A stretch of 64,000 nt of DNA from contig NZ_FOVC01000006.1 in the NCBI RefSeq assembly GCF_900115045.1, positions 62,001 through 126,000 on the forward strand, given 5' to 3'. How positions within the stretch are numbered: position 1 is the stretch's first letter; every line of letters begins with the position of its first letter. The notes under the pieces are model-generated. The model was not told where the DNA came from, ran no database searches, and worked only from the letters and a program-made list of their open reading frames with translations. This DNA comes from Izhakiella capsodis (GTDB lineage Bacteria; Pseudomonadota; Gammaproteobacteria; Enterobacterales; Enterobacteriaceae). Position numbers and translations under genes: made by a program. Shown piece by piece: positions 45,157-54,678 of the stretch.

Positions 45157-46172
45157 TCATGAGATGTTCATATCAACGACGATTCTGCCCTCAATTTTAC
45201 CGGCAGGCATATGGGCGAAAATATCACTGATATTTTTCAATGGCTCTACGGTTATACTGGCCTTAACCTTATGTCTGCCGGCAAAATCTAACGCCCCCTG
45301 AAGATCCTTGCGCGTCCCGACAATAGAACCGCGCACGGTAATGCCATCCAGGTCCATGGCGAAAATTGACCCGTCGAATTTACCCGGCGGCAAACCGTTA
45401 AGCACCACGGCGCATAACGCCAACAGCCTGTTCATACGCCTTCGGCGATACCGCCGTCACCCGCATCCCATGTGCTCCACCGAATTCGCGTTGAAAACTT
45501 CAGCGGGATCGACGCTGCGTGCGTTCGCAACTACACTGGCACCAGGACATTTTGCAAACTTCAATTTGCTAACATCGATATCGCCAGCGGCCACAGTAAG
45601 CCCCATTGCTGCAGCATACTGAATAGCCATGTGACCCAGCCCTTCAATCCCCGAAATAACAATCCAATCTCCTGCCTGGTATCGGTCATTTTCAATCCTT
45701 TATAGACGGTCACACCCCGCGCAAAGAATCGGCGCAATCTCCAGATAACTCATGTTATCCGGCAGAATACCAACATAGTGGCATCAGCCAGGCAGTCTTC
45801 TGCAAAACTACCCTTGCCCGAATAACCTACATTCTGCGGTGAATGGCACAAGGTTTCCCTGCTATCCAGACAATGTTCGCTATGCCCGCAAGCAGAGTAC
45901 AGCCGGGGAATAACAACCCGTTCACCCAAGTGGAGATACGTGGCGCCCGCGCCCGAAGCTACAACTTCACCCACGCCTTTATTACCATGAATAAATGGCT
46001 GTTTTGGCTAAACGGGCCAGTCTCCTTCAGCGGCATGAAGGTCAGTATGGCAGACTCCCGTAGCATCTATTCTTACCAGATTTTGTCCTGCTCCCACGTC
46101 AGGCACCGACATCTGATCAATAACCAGCGGTTCACCAAAAGATTTTACGATAGCGGCTTTCAGAGTCTGCAT
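45157..46172 (-). pseudogene. adhP: Broken zinc alcohol dehydrogenase (adhP-type)
   Basis: A full-length but decayed MDR alcohol dehydrogenase of about 336 codons. The start MQTLKAAIVKSFGEPLVIDQ and the catalytic segment ATGVCHTDLHAAEGDWPV are intact up to a TAG at 46010-46008. The frame continues as GVGEVVASGAGATYLHLGER, then the structural zinc lobe SACGHSEHCLDSRETLC, where a ligand Cys has become Ser. Frameshifts follow through the Rossmann fold, and the C-terminus GITVRGSIVGTRKDLQGALDF through GRIVVDMNIS is readable. An AGGTG ribosome-binding site remains before the ATG. A working enzyme is not expected. Confidence 0.92.
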
Positions 46173-46988
46173 AAATCACCTCGTCTTTCATCTAATCTAT
46201 TGACCGATCTGGCGGTATGTCGGCACTGACGAATAAGCGCTTAACTGGTGATGTTAATCAGGCACCATCTTATGAGACCCGGCGACTCATCACACTAAAA
46301 GCGGCAGGAGTGAATAAGCGTGATGCCACTCACTCCATTCCGAGCGGCTTCAATCTCCTGCGTTGACTCGCTGGCCATTCTGTTTTGCCAAACCCAGCAC
46401 ATTAGCCCCGGACCTAAAGGTCTTCACCGGGATTAATCGCCACGTTCAATCGCGGCAACGTGCATCATCCCTTCACCATAAATAGCTGATGTATCCATTT
46501 ATGAATCAGCGCAAACAGGATGAATTCCAACTTATTCCTGATTGAAACAGCCCTCACTAAGCCACACACCGTGTTACTAACAAACTCCGGCCCGGCGCAC
46601 ATATATCGTCCGGGCCGGTGTCAAATAACTTACCGCGCAGCTTATCGGCTGAAGGGATGAAACTTATTTGTTGCACAGGGAAGAATAGGATGATGAATGG
46701 AGGTTGAGATGGTAAGACTAAGCAGACTGGCGAACCGTATATACTGACAAATAACCCGGCGCTGCGCTGTCCGACTGTGTACGTTACCCTCTCCGCACGC
46801 CAGCGTCGCAATAATATGCATTCATGCGCGGTGAGCTTTACTCACCTGTGGGGGAAGGAACAGTGTGGCAAATTGCGCACTGCTGAATTTAATCCCGTGC
46901 TAATCAAAACCCGTTATTGCTCCACAGCACCGTTATCATCTTGTGACACAGGGCAACAGCGCAGCCTACTACGGCTGCGCGAAGGAGC
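46173..46988. other. 816 bp with no recognised gene
   Basis: No reading frame carries a family signature. An 84-codon minus frame (46811-46557) has no ribosome-binding site or recognisable domain. A short dyad around 46400-46430 (GGACCTAAAGGTC) could be a hairpin. The stretch lies between the adhP relic and yajQ and may be further decayed sequence; E. coli has nothing here. Confidence 0.5.
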
Positions 46989-47480
46989 TTAATCGCGAAA
47001 ATTTTTAAACTGGAACGCCTGTCCCAGATTGCCACCGCGGACTAACGCCATTGCGCTTTGCAAATCGTCGCGTGATTTGCCGGTTATCCGCACCTCCTCT
47101 CCCTGAATCTGAGATTGCAGCTTGAGTTTGCTGTCTTTGATAAGCTTCACCAGTTTTTTCGCCACATCGCTTTCAATTCCCTGCTTCATTTTCACATCGA
47201 CACTCCAGGTTTTACCGCTGTGTTCAATATTTTCCGGTACGTCCAGTGCCGCGTTCTCAATGCCGCGTTTGAGCAGTTTCTCACGCAGAATGTCCACCAG
47301 CTGTTTAACCTGAAAATCAGATTCGCTGGAAATGCACACGCTCTTCTCTTTTTCTTTAAACGCGAAGCTGGCCTCCACATTACGAAAATCGAAGCGAGTA
47401 GCCAGCTCACGGTTAGCATTTTCAACCGCATTACGCACTTCCTGCATGTCAACTTCGGAAACGATATCGAAGGATGGCAT
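46989..47480 (-). CDS. yajQ: YajQ family nucleotide-binding protein
   Basis: 163-residue protein, the usual family length, made of two ferredoxin-like repeats. MPSFDIVSEVDMQEVRNAVENA opens the first, and KKLVKLIKDSKLKLQSQIQGEEVRITG lies in the second. The C-terminus LGQAFQFKNFRD is canonical. Homologues in Xanthomonas and Pseudomonas bind cyclic di-GMP; whether this one does is not shown. The start was set at MPSFD, 11 codons inside the longest frame. It is divergent from panE, as in E. coli. Confidence 0.95.
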   Translation of the reverse strand: MPSFDIVSEVDMQEVRNAVENANRELATRFDFRNVEASFAFKEKEKSVCISSESDFQVKQLVDILREKLLKRGIENAALDVPENIEHSGKTWSVDVKMKQGIESDVAKKLVKLIKDSKLKLQSQIQGEEVRITGKSRDDLQSAMALVRGGNLGQAFQFKNFRD

Positions 47481-47596
47481 ATATTTTTCTCCTGAATATA
47501 AATTGACAGGCATAATACCGCCATGCGCGCAGTAAGTGAAATTGCTGGTCGATAATTAAATGTGTTGTGGATCCAACCCGAACTGAGGGAGGGAAA

Positions 47597-48517
47597 ATGA
47601 AAATTACCGTGCTGGGATGCGGTGCTTTAGGTCAGTTATGGCTGACCGCGCTTGAAAGTCAGGGACATGAGGTACAAGGCTGGCTACGCGTTACGCAACC
47701 TTATTGTTCAGCCAATGTGGTTCACCTGGATGGCAGCGTCAGTAATGGAACTTACGTTGCCAACGATCCCGATTTTCTTAATCAAAGCAGCTTACTCATT
47801 GTCACCCTCAAAGCCTGGCAGGTTGCCTCTGCGCTAAAGAATCTGGAATTTTTAATCGCTCCATCCTGTCCAATCCTGCTGCTGAATAACGGTCTTGGCA
47901 TTCTGGAAGAGCTAAGGGGTCTGCCACAGCCAATTTTGCAGGGCGTGACCACTCACGCGGCCACCCGGGATGGTCACGTGATCGTTCACACCGCCAGCGG
48001 TATCACCCATATTGGCCCAACCTCCGCCCCGGCTGCCCGACTGAGCGATTTGGCGGAGCCGTTGCATCAGGCTTTACCAGACGTAGCATGGCACAACAAC
48101 GTGGCCCCCGCCGCCTGGCAAAAGCTGGCGGTTAACTGCATTATCAATCCACTGAGCGTACAGTACGATTGCCGCAACGGTGCATTAAAGGAGCAGCAGG
48201 CTGAAATTCTGCGACTGTGCGCCGAGATAGCACACATTATGGAGCGCGAGGGCTATCATAGTTCCAAAGAAAACTTGTACAACTACGTCATGCAAATTAT
48301 TGAAAGTACCGCAGACAACCTTTCATCCATGTTGCAGGACGTTCGTGCCCAGCGGCTCACTGAAATTGATTATATCAACGGCTATGTGGTCCGACGCGCC
48401 CGTGCTCAGGGCATGGCGGCACCTGAGAACAGCCGCCTGTACGATTTGATTAAGCGTAAGGAGCAATTTTATGAGCACGAAAGCCTCGGTACTGGTCTGT
48501 CTCGCACCTGGCAGTGA
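47597..48517 (+). CDS. panE: 2-dehydropantoate 2-reductase
   Basis: Ketopantoate reductase of pantothenate/CoA synthesis, NADPH-dependent, 306 residues. The Rossmann motif is at the N-terminus (MKITVLGCGALGQLWLTAL), and the catalytic lysine region lies in the C-domain (AAWQKLAVNCIINPLSV), followed by EIDYINGYVVRRARAQG. The ATG at 47597 follows GGAGGG; ten upstream codons are rejected. Its last 47 bases overlap yajL in another frame. Confidence 0.95.
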   Translation: MKITVLGCGALGQLWLTALESQGHEVQGWLRVTQPYCSANVVHLDGSVSNGTYVANDPDFLNQSSLLIVTLKAWQVASALKNLEFLIAPSCPILLLNNGLGILEELRGLPQPILQGVTTHAATRDGHVIVHTASGITHIGPTSAPAARLSDLAEPLHQALPDVAWHNNVAPAAWQKLAVNCIINPLSVQYDCRNGALKEQQAEILRLCAEIAHIMEREGYHSSKENLYNYVMQIIESTADNLSSMLQDVRAQRLTEIDYINGYVVRRARAQGMAAPENSRLYDLIKRKEQFYEHESLGTGLSRTWQ

Positions 48518-49067
48518 AGAAACCGAAGTGGTTACCACTATCGATCTGCTGGTGCGAGCAGGTATCAGCGTAACCACAGCCAGCGTGGCCAGTAATGGCT
48601 CACTGAAGATTCGCTGTTCGCGCGGCGTGCAGCTGCTGGTCGATGTCGCGCTGGTTGAGGTAGCAGACGGCAACTTTGACGCCATTGTACTGCCTGGCGG
48701 CCTGCAAGGCGCCCAGGCATTTCATGACAGCCCGTTGCTGATTGAAACCGTGCGCCAGTTTCATCTTTCAGGCCGGATTGTTGCCGCAATCTGCGCTGCA
48801 CCCGGCACGGTTCTGGTTCCTCACGACCTTTTTCCGCTCGGCAACATGACTGGCTTCCCCGGCCTGAAAGAGAATATTCCGGCTGACAAGTGGATGGAAA
48901 AACGCGTTGTCTGGGATCCGCGCGTTAACTTGTTAACCAGCCAGGGGCCGGGAACAGCGATAGATTTTGCCCTGAAGCTTATAGATTTGTTAGTCGGAAA
49001 AAAGAAAGCCGCTGACGTGGCAGCTCAGCTGGTTCTGGCTGCCGGTATCTATAATTACCAGGATTAA
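48471..49067 (+). CDS. yajL: DJ-1/PfpI family chaperone/deglycase YajL
   Basis: 198-residue DJ-1 homologue (E. coli 196). The nucleophile Cys108 sits at the elbow VAAICAAPGTVL, with the acidic partner in APGSEETEV near residue 17 and the conserved IVLPGGLQGA. The C-terminal TSQGPGTAIDFALKLIDLL is typical. In E. coli it protects proteins against oxidation and covalent adducts; its deglycase activity is debated. The start MSTKASVLVCLAPG lies inside the end of panE, preceded by AAGGAG, so translation is coupled. Confidence 0.95.
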   Translation: MSTKASVLVCLAPGSEETEVVTTIDLLVRAGISVTTASVASNGSLKIRCSRGVQLLVDVALVEVADGNFDAIVLPGGLQGAQAFHDSPLLIETVRQFHLSGRIVAAICAAPGTVLVPHDLFPLGNMTGFPGLKENIPADKWMEKRVVWDPRVNLLTSQGPGTAIDFALKLIDLLVGKKKAADVAAQLVLAAGIYNYQD

Positions 49068-49074
49068 CTGACTC

Positions 49075-49101
49075 CGCCGGTTTGATCATAAGCCGGCGTT
49101 T
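49075..49101. terminator. Possible terminator between yajL and thiI
   Basis: Stem CGCCGG/CCGGCG with a 12-nt AT-rich loop and TTTA, in the 43-bp gap between converging genes. The T-run is weak. Confidence 0.45.
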
Positions 49102-49110
49102 ACTCTAGCA

Positions 49111-50559
49111 TCAGGGCCGGTAAACCTTCACGTTTTTAAAACCCTGCTCTTGCAAATAGAGCGCTTGCAAGCGACTCATGACGCCACGAGCGCAGTAAAG
49201 TAACCAGGTTTTATTCTGGTCGAGATCGCCAAACTTAGTGCTCAATTTATAAAACGGCAGGACTTCAACTTCAACGCCGGTCAGCGCCAGTGGCTTATCT
49301 TCCTGTTCATCGGGCGAGCGGATATCCAGCACAGCATCTTGTGGACCGAAAGACGCTACGGTTTCTACCTCTGGTACCTCTCCGGTAGCCTGGCTGCCAA
49401 TCTCGCGAATATCAACATTGGTCGCGTTTTCCACTACCGCGTCGAGGATAGAAAAATCGAACCGTTCCTCTTCCGCCTCGATCTTTGCCTTCACTGCTTT
49501 CACCGTCGGCTTTTTAGAAATCACTCCGCAGTATTCCGGCATGGTGCGGGCAAAATCTTCGGTGCCTATTTCACGCGCCAGGTTAATGATGTGCTCTTTG
49601 TCATGAGAGATTAACGGGCGCAGGATCAGCGTGTCTGAAGCATTATCAATTAAGCGCAGATTGGTTAGCGTCTGGCTGGAAACCTGACCCAGCGCCTCAC
49701 CGGTAACCAGAGCCTGCACCCCGTAGCGCTCGGCAACTTTAGAGGCTGCACGGACCATCATACGTTTCAACACTACGCCCATCTGACCATCGTCCACCTT
49801 TTCCAGGATCTCACCGACCACCGGCTCAAAATTGATGGCAACAAAGCGTACACGGTGAGAACTACCGAAGCGGCTCCACAAATAATGCGCCACCTGACGT
49901 ACACCAATCTCATGGGCGGCGCCCCCAAGATTAAAAAAGCAGTAATGGACGCGACAGCCACGGCGCATCAGCATATAGCTCGACACGCCGGAATCAAAGC
50001 CACCGGAAATCAGCGACAGCACATCTTCCTGGGTGCCGATAGGAAATCCTCCAATACCGGGATATCGGCCGGTTACCAGTAGCAGACGACGGTCCTCAAT
50101 CTCCAGGTTCACCGTGATTTCAGGTGCGCTGAGATTCACCCATGCGCTTTCAACATGTTGGTTCAACCCGCCACCAACGTATCGCTCAACGTCCTGTGAG
50201 CTGAACTCATGATTACCACGTCGCTTAACCCGCACGCAAAAAGATTTACCAACAATCGCCTCACGATACTGGGTCAGCGCCTGCTCGAAAATATGGTGAA
50301 CATCGCTAAATTCGCGATCCTCAACCGCCAGAATGTGGTGAATACCAGGGATACGCGTAAGCGCATCACGTACCACCTTTTGCTGTTCCGGTGCCTTTAC
50401 GCGAACGGTGATATGATCCCAGTGGCGCACCACTGCGATATCTTCATCAAATTTTTTCAGCACGTTACGGATATTGCCGGTAAGGATTTTAATAAAGCGC
50501 AGGCGTACCGACTGGCTTTTGATGGTGATTTCTGGAAAAAGCTTGATAATAAACTTCAT
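49111..50559 (-). CDS. thiI: tRNA 4-thiouridine sulfurtransferase ThiI
   Basis: Bifunctional enzyme making s4U8 in tRNA and donating sulfur to thiamine thiazole synthesis. It has 482 residues, as in E. coli. Domains are an N-terminal ferredoxin-like plus THUMP part (residues about 1-165), a PP-loop adenylation domain with SLISGGFDSGVSSYML, and a C-terminal rhodanese domain with catalytic cysteine in LLYCARGVMS. The partner cysteine is in MPEYCGVI. The rhodanese extension is the enteric form, needed for both functions. It is divergent from xseB. Confidence 0.97.
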   Translation of the reverse strand: MKFIIKLFPEITIKSQSVRLRFIKILTGNIRNVLKKFDEDIAVVRHWDHITVRVKAPEQQKVVRDALTRIPGIHHILAVEDREFSDVHHIFEQALTQYREAIVGKSFCVRVKRRGNHEFSSQDVERYVGGGLNQHVESAWVNLSAPEITVNLEIEDRRLLLVTGRYPGIGGFPIGTQEDVLSLISGGFDSGVSSYMLMRRGCRVHYCFFNLGGAAHEIGVRQVAHYLWSRFGSSHRVRFVAINFEPVVGEILEKVDDGQMGVVLKRMMVRAASKVAERYGVQALVTGEALGQVSSQTLTNLRLIDNASDTLILRPLISHDKEHIINLAREIGTEDFARTMPEYCGVISKKPTVKAVKAKIEAEEERFDFSILDAVVENATNVDIREIGSQATGEVPEVETVASFGPQDAVLDIRSPDEQEDKPLALTGVEVEVLPFYKLSTKFGDLDQNKTWLLYCARGVMSRLQALYLQEQGFKNVKVYRP

Positions 50560-50795
50560 AGCAGCGCAGATTCGTCTGGTGATTAGAGGCTAAAATTATT
50601 GCCACTTAACTGATAAAATAGGCGTAGAGCAAAATGGCTCATGGCCCTTTGCCTTCAAGGGCCGCGAGTATACCACTTTTGTGACAGCGTTGCTTATTCA
50701 TCTGTTATATCAACCATTGTTTTGCTAATCATTTGGGGTCAGCTACCATGAGTGCTTCCCGGATAGAAAATCACGACTGAGCCAGATAAGCCACT

Positions 50796-51038
50796 ATGCC
50801 TAAAAAAGCCGAAAAGCCCGTCAGTTTTGAAAATGCGCTGCAACAGTTGGAACAGATTGTTTCCCGTCTGGAGAGTGGTGATCTACCGCTGGAAGAGGCG
50901 TTAAATGAATTCGAACGCGGCGTGCAACTGGCCCGTACAGGGCAGCAACAGCTACAGCAGGCGGAGCAGCGAGTACAAATATTATTAAGTGACGATCGCG
51001 ATGCACCGCTCACCCCGTTTACACCGGATGCCGAGTAG
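50796..51038 (+). CDS. xseB: Exodeoxyribonuclease VII small subunit
   Basis: 80-residue coiled-coil subunit, the E. coli length. The conserved core is SFENALQQLEQIVSRLESGDLPLEEALNEFERGV, followed by a Gln-rich helix. Its role is to complete the XseA nuclease that processes single-stranded DNA. The stop TAG abuts the ispA ATG with no gap, so xseB-ispA-dxs is one operon. The C-terminus (APLTPFTPDAE) is variable. Confidence 0.96.
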   Translation: MPKKAEKPVSFENALQQLEQIVSRLESGDLPLEEALNEFERGVQLARTGQQQLQQAEQRVQILLSDDRDAPLTPFTPDAE

Positions 51039-51938
51039 ATGGAGTTCAACGATTTAATTGACGCTCATCAGGCTCGTATCAACGCGGCATTAAACCGCTA
51101 TCTTGTCGGGCTGCCATTGCAAGATCATCCGCTGGTCGAAGCCATGAAATACGGCGCGTTGCTTGGTGGTAAGCGTCTGAGACCATTTCTGGTCTATGCA
51201 ACCGGCAGCATGCTAGGTGCCGATCTGCAAAGTCTCGATGTACCGGCAGCAGCGGTAGAATGCATTCATGCCTATTCATTGATTCACGATGATCTTCCGG
51301 CGATGGATAACGATCAGCTGCGTCGCGGACAACCGACCTGCCATGTTAAGTATGGCGAAGATACCGCCATTCTGGCCGGTGACGCACTGCAAACGCTGGC
51401 CTTTTCCATTTTGCTGGACAGTCCATTACCCGACGTTAACAGCCAGACGCGCATCGCAATGCTCTCCGAGTTGGCCCGCGCTAGCGGCGTAGCCGGTATG
51501 TGCGGCGGCCAGGCGTTAGATCTCGCCGCCGAAGGCAAGCAGATTTCGCTCGCAGCACTGGAGCAGATTCATCGCCATAAAACCGGTGCGCTAATCGGCG
51601 CCTCAGTCCGACTCGGCGCCCTGTGCGCTGGCGATGCAGGCAAAGCTGCGCTACCCATACTGGATCGCTACGCTAACGCAATTGGGCTGGCCTTTCAGGT
51701 GCAGGATGACATTCTGGACGTTATCGGCGATACCGCTGTACTTGGTAAACGTCAGGGCGCCGATCAGGATTTAGGAAAGAGCACCTATCCCGCCCTGATG
51801 GGTCTTGACAGGGCCAGGATAAAAGCGTGGGATTTGTATCAGGAGTCCCTGGATGCGCTTGATACTCTTGCCAGACAGTCGCTGAACACGGCACCGCTGC
51901 GCGCAATGGCCAGCTTTATTATTGAACGCGATAAATAA
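51039..51938 (+). CDS. ispA: Farnesyl diphosphate synthase
   Basis: Condenses DMAPP/IPP to farnesyl diphosphate for quinones, undecaprenyl phosphate and heme O. It has 299 residues, as in E. coli. The first aspartate-rich motif is HDDLPAMDNDQLRRGQPT near residue 84 and the second QVQDDILDVIGD near residue 222; GGKRLRPFLVYAT is the N-terminal signature. It follows xseB directly and is followed by dxs after 13 bp. cyoE in this window uses its product. Confidence 0.97.
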   Translation: MEFNDLIDAHQARINAALNRYLVGLPLQDHPLVEAMKYGALLGGKRLRPFLVYATGSMLGADLQSLDVPAAAVECIHAYSLIHDDLPAMDNDQLRRGQPTCHVKYGEDTAILAGDALQTLAFSILLDSPLPDVNSQTRIAMLSELARASGVAGMCGGQALDLAAEGKQISLAALEQIHRHKTGALIGASVRLGALCAGDAGKAALPILDRYANAIGLAFQVQDDILDVIGDTAVLGKRQGADQDLGKSTYPALMGLDRARIKAWDLYQESLDALDTLARQSLNTAPLRAMASFIIERDK

Positions 51939-51951
51939 TAATGAGTCTCTA

Positions 51952-53817
51952 ATGAGTTTTGATAACGCCAAATACCCGACGCTTGCGCTGGCAAGCACGG
52001 TGCAAGAATTACGTTTGCTGCCTAAAGAAAGCTTGCCAAAACTCTGTGATGAGCTTCGCCAGTATTTACTCGATAGCGTAAGCCGATCCAGCGGTCACTT
52101 TGCCTCCGGACTGGGCGTTGTTGAGCTAACCGTAGCGCTGCATTATGTTTACAACACACCGTTCGATCATCTGGTGTGGGACGTCGGTCATCAGGCGTAT
52201 CCTCATAAGATTCTGACCGGCCGACGTGATCGTATTGGCACTATCCGCCAAAAAAACGGCCTGCACCCCTTCCCCTGGCGCGATGAAAGCGAATATGACG
52301 TGCTGAGTGTCGGCCACTCGTCGACCTCAATCAGCGCCGGACTCGGCCTGGCAGTCGCAGCTGAAAAAGAAGGTAAAGGCCGCCGCACCGCGTGCATTAT
52401 TGGCGATGGGGCGATCACCGCCGGTATGGCCTTCGAGGCAATGAACCACGCAGGCGATATCAGCGCCGATCTGCTGGTGATACTCAACGATAACGAGATG
52501 TCGATTTCCGAAAACGTTGGTGCTCTTAACAATCACCTGGCGCAAATCCTCTCCGGTAAAATCTATTCCCGGCTGCGTGAAAGCGGAAAAAAAGTGCTTA
52601 CCGGCCTGCCGCCGATAAAAGAGCTGGTCAGGCGCACCGAAGAGCATCTTAAAGGTATGGTGGTACCGGGCACGCTGTTTGAAGAGCTAGGCTTTAACTA
52701 TATTGGCCCGATCGATGGTCATGACGTGCTAGCTCTGGTGCATACCTTAAGCAATATGCGCAATCTCAAAGGTCCGCAGTTTCTGCATGTTATGACCAAA
52801 AAAGGGAAAGGCTACGCTCCGGCTGAAAAAGATCCCATTACCTGGCATGCCGTTCCCAAATTCGATCCGGCGAGTGGATCGCTGCCGGAAAGTAAGCCGG
52901 GCCTGCCAACCTATTCAAAAATATTTGGCGACTGGTTATGCGAAATGGCCGCCAGCGAACCCAAACTGCTCGCCATTACCCCAGCGATGCGTGAGGGTTC
53001 CGGCATGGTGCGCTTTTCTCGCGACTATCCACAATGTTATTTTGACGTAGCGATCGCCGAACAGCATGCGGTTACCTTTGCTGCGGGCCTCGCGATAGGC
53101 GGTTATCATCCGGTGGTAGCCATTTATTCTACGTTCCTGCAACGTGCTTATGATCAGTTAATACATGATGTCGCGATCCAAAAGCTGCCAGTCATGTTTG
53201 CTATTGATCGCGGGGGCATCGTCGGTGCAGACGGGCAAACCCACCAGGGCGCATTCGATATCGCCTATCTGCGCTGTATCCCCAATCTGGTTATCATGAC
53301 GCCAAGCGACGAAAATGAGTGCCGTCTGATGCTTTACACTGGCTATCATCACCGTGAGGGACCTAGCGCAGTGCGATATCCACGTGGTACAGGTATCGGC
53401 GCAAACTTCCAGACACTTAACACCCTGCCGCTGGGTAAAGGACAAGTAAAACAACGCGGTGAGAAGCTGGCTATCCTCAATTTTGGCACCCTTTTGACAG
53501 AAGCCCGTATCGCTGCTGAAAAGCTTAACGCCACGCTGGTGGATATGCGCTTTGTCAAGCCTCTGGATGAAGAGCTGGTAATGGAAATGGCCGCCAGCCA
53601 TGAGGCGCTTATTACTCTTGAAGAAGGTGCTATCAAGGGAGGTGCAGGCAGCGGTGTCAATGAGCTACTCATGGCTAAACGCAGGCCGTTACCGGTGCTA
53701 AATCTTGGCCTGCCGGATGAGTTTATCCCCCAGGGAACTCAGGAAGAGATCCGTCAGGATTATCTTCTGGATGCAGAAGGTATCCAACAGCAGATAGCCA
53801 GCTGGCTGGCGCAATAG
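51952..53817 (+). CDS. dxs: 1-deoxy-D-xylulose-5-phosphate synthase
   Basis: First and flux-controlling enzyme of the MEP isoprenoid pathway, thiamine-diphosphate dependent, 621 residues (E. coli 620). MSFDNAKYPTLALASTVQE opens the protein. The ThDP motif runs from GDGAITAGMAFEAMNHAGD to NDNEMSISENVG. The catalytic histidine segment LSVGHSSTSISAGLG and the pyrimidine-binding EQHAVTFAAGLAIGG follow. The in-frame extension of ten codons overlaps ispA and is rejected. The gene closes the xseB-ispA-dxs operon. Confidence 0.97.
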   Translation: MSFDNAKYPTLALASTVQELRLLPKESLPKLCDELRQYLLDSVSRSSGHFASGLGVVELTVALHYVYNTPFDHLVWDVGHQAYPHKILTGRRDRIGTIRQKNGLHPFPWRDESEYDVLSVGHSSTSISAGLGLAVAAEKEGKGRRTACIIGDGAITAGMAFEAMNHAGDISADLLVILNDNEMSISENVGALNNHLAQILSGKIYSRLRESGKKVLTGLPPIKELVRRTEEHLKGMVVPGTLFEELGFNYIGPIDGHDVLALVHTLSNMRNLKGPQFLHVMTKKGKGYAPAEKDPITWHAVPKFDPASGSLPESKPGLPTYSKIFGDWLCEMAASEPKLLAITPAMREGSGMVRFSRDYPQCYFDVAIAEQHAVTFAAGLAIGGYHPVVAIYSTFLQRAYDQLIHDVAIQKLPVMFAIDRGGIVGADGQTHQGAFDIAYLRCIPNLVIMTPSDENECRLMLYTGYHHREGPSAVRYPRGTGIGANFQTLNTLPLGKGQVKQRGEKLAILNFGTLLTEARIAAEKLNATLVDMRFVKPLDEELVMEMAASHEALITLEEGAIKGGAGSGVNELLMAKRRPLPVLNLGLPDEFIPQGTQEEIRQDYLLDAEGIQQQIASWLAQ

Positions 53818-54186
53818 GTCTGGCAGCCCCTCTTTACGTACGGCTTTCATGAAGAGAATGACGCCGTGACTGCGCTCACCTGAATACATCACCAGCCAGC
53901 AGTAACATCGTCGATCGTCGGCGCTTCGTACGCCGAATAATTGAAGAATGTGGTAAAACAGTTGGAATCGAACTCTCACCGAGGAGCCTGGCGGGTTGAA
54001 GAGCGTTTATCAATCACACATGCGGTTAGCGATTTTGAATAAGTGATGAAGCTGGTTGTGGCCTGCAAATTGAATGCGACGCTTCGCTGTTGCAAGCTCC
54101 TGGCTTAGCACTGCGCTCACCGATCGTCCCGGAGCTGAGCGCGTTATCGAGTATCCGTGCGCTAATCAGCCTCAGCCATGATTAAC
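53818..54186. other. 369 bp gap at the yajO position, no gene recognised
   Basis: In E. coli yajO (aldo-keto reductase) lies between dxs and pgpA. Here no frame shows aldo-keto reductase motifs or any other family. The stretch is not especially AT-rich and may be the scar of a deletion. Confidence 0.5.
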
Positions 54187-54678
54187 CTAAAGGCAGATTT
54201 CGGCCAGCCAGAGAATAGCGGCAGAGAGGATCCCCGCGACAATATCGTCTACCATGATACCCATCCCGCCATGTACGTTGCGATCAAACCAGCAGATCGG
54301 CCAGGGCTTCCACATATCTAAAATACGAAACACCACAAAGCCCGACAGCACCCAGTGCCAGCTGTTATCAGGAATGACCAGCAGCGTGATCCACATGCCG
54401 ATAAACTCATCCCAGACGATACTGCCGTGATCATGAACCCCCATGTCTTTCGCGGTTCGATGGCAGAGATAGACGCCGATGCTGATCCCCAGTAGCAGCA
54501 TCAGCGAATAAAGCTCAAGCGGCAGCAGTCGCAGAAAATACCAGAAAGGGATGGAAGCCAACGACCCCATCGTACCAGGAAGCCAGGGACTCAGGCCGCT
54601 GCCAAATCCGGTAGCCAGTAGATGCCAGGGATTTCGCATGCTCAGGCGGCTTTTCGCCGCGTCTTTATTTACCAACAA
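54187..54678 (-). CDS. pgpA: Phosphatidylglycerophosphatase A
   Basis: Membrane phosphatase that converts phosphatidylglycerophosphate to phosphatidylglycerol, about 163 residues with four hydrophobic segments. Family residues include GFGSGLSPWLPGTMGSLASIPFW, KDMGVHDHGSIVWDEFIGMW and DRNVHGGMGIMVDDIVAG, rich in the acidic residues of the active site. The start is uncertain: TTG 54678 lies inside the end of thiL with an AAGGA 10 nt upstream, and ATG 54639 (MRNPWHLL) is an alternative. The E. coli gene likewise overlaps thiL. Confidence 0.94.
   Translation of the reverse strand: MLVNKDAAKSRLSMRNPWHLLATGFGSGLSPWLPGTMGSLASIPFWYFLRLLPLELYSLMLLLGISIGVYLCHRTAKDMGVHDHGSIVWDEFIGMWITLLVIPDNSWHWVLSGFVVFRILDMWKPWPICWFDRNVHGGMGIMVDDIVAGILSAAILWLAEICL

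Noticed and set aside
46557..46811. 84-codon minus-strand frame in the gap before yajQ
   Set aside because: No ribosome-binding site, no recognisable domain, and composition like translated non-coding DNA.
49339..49614. 91-codon plus-strand frame within thiI
   Set aside because: Antisense to the conserved PP-loop/rhodanese linker of thiI; no independent support.
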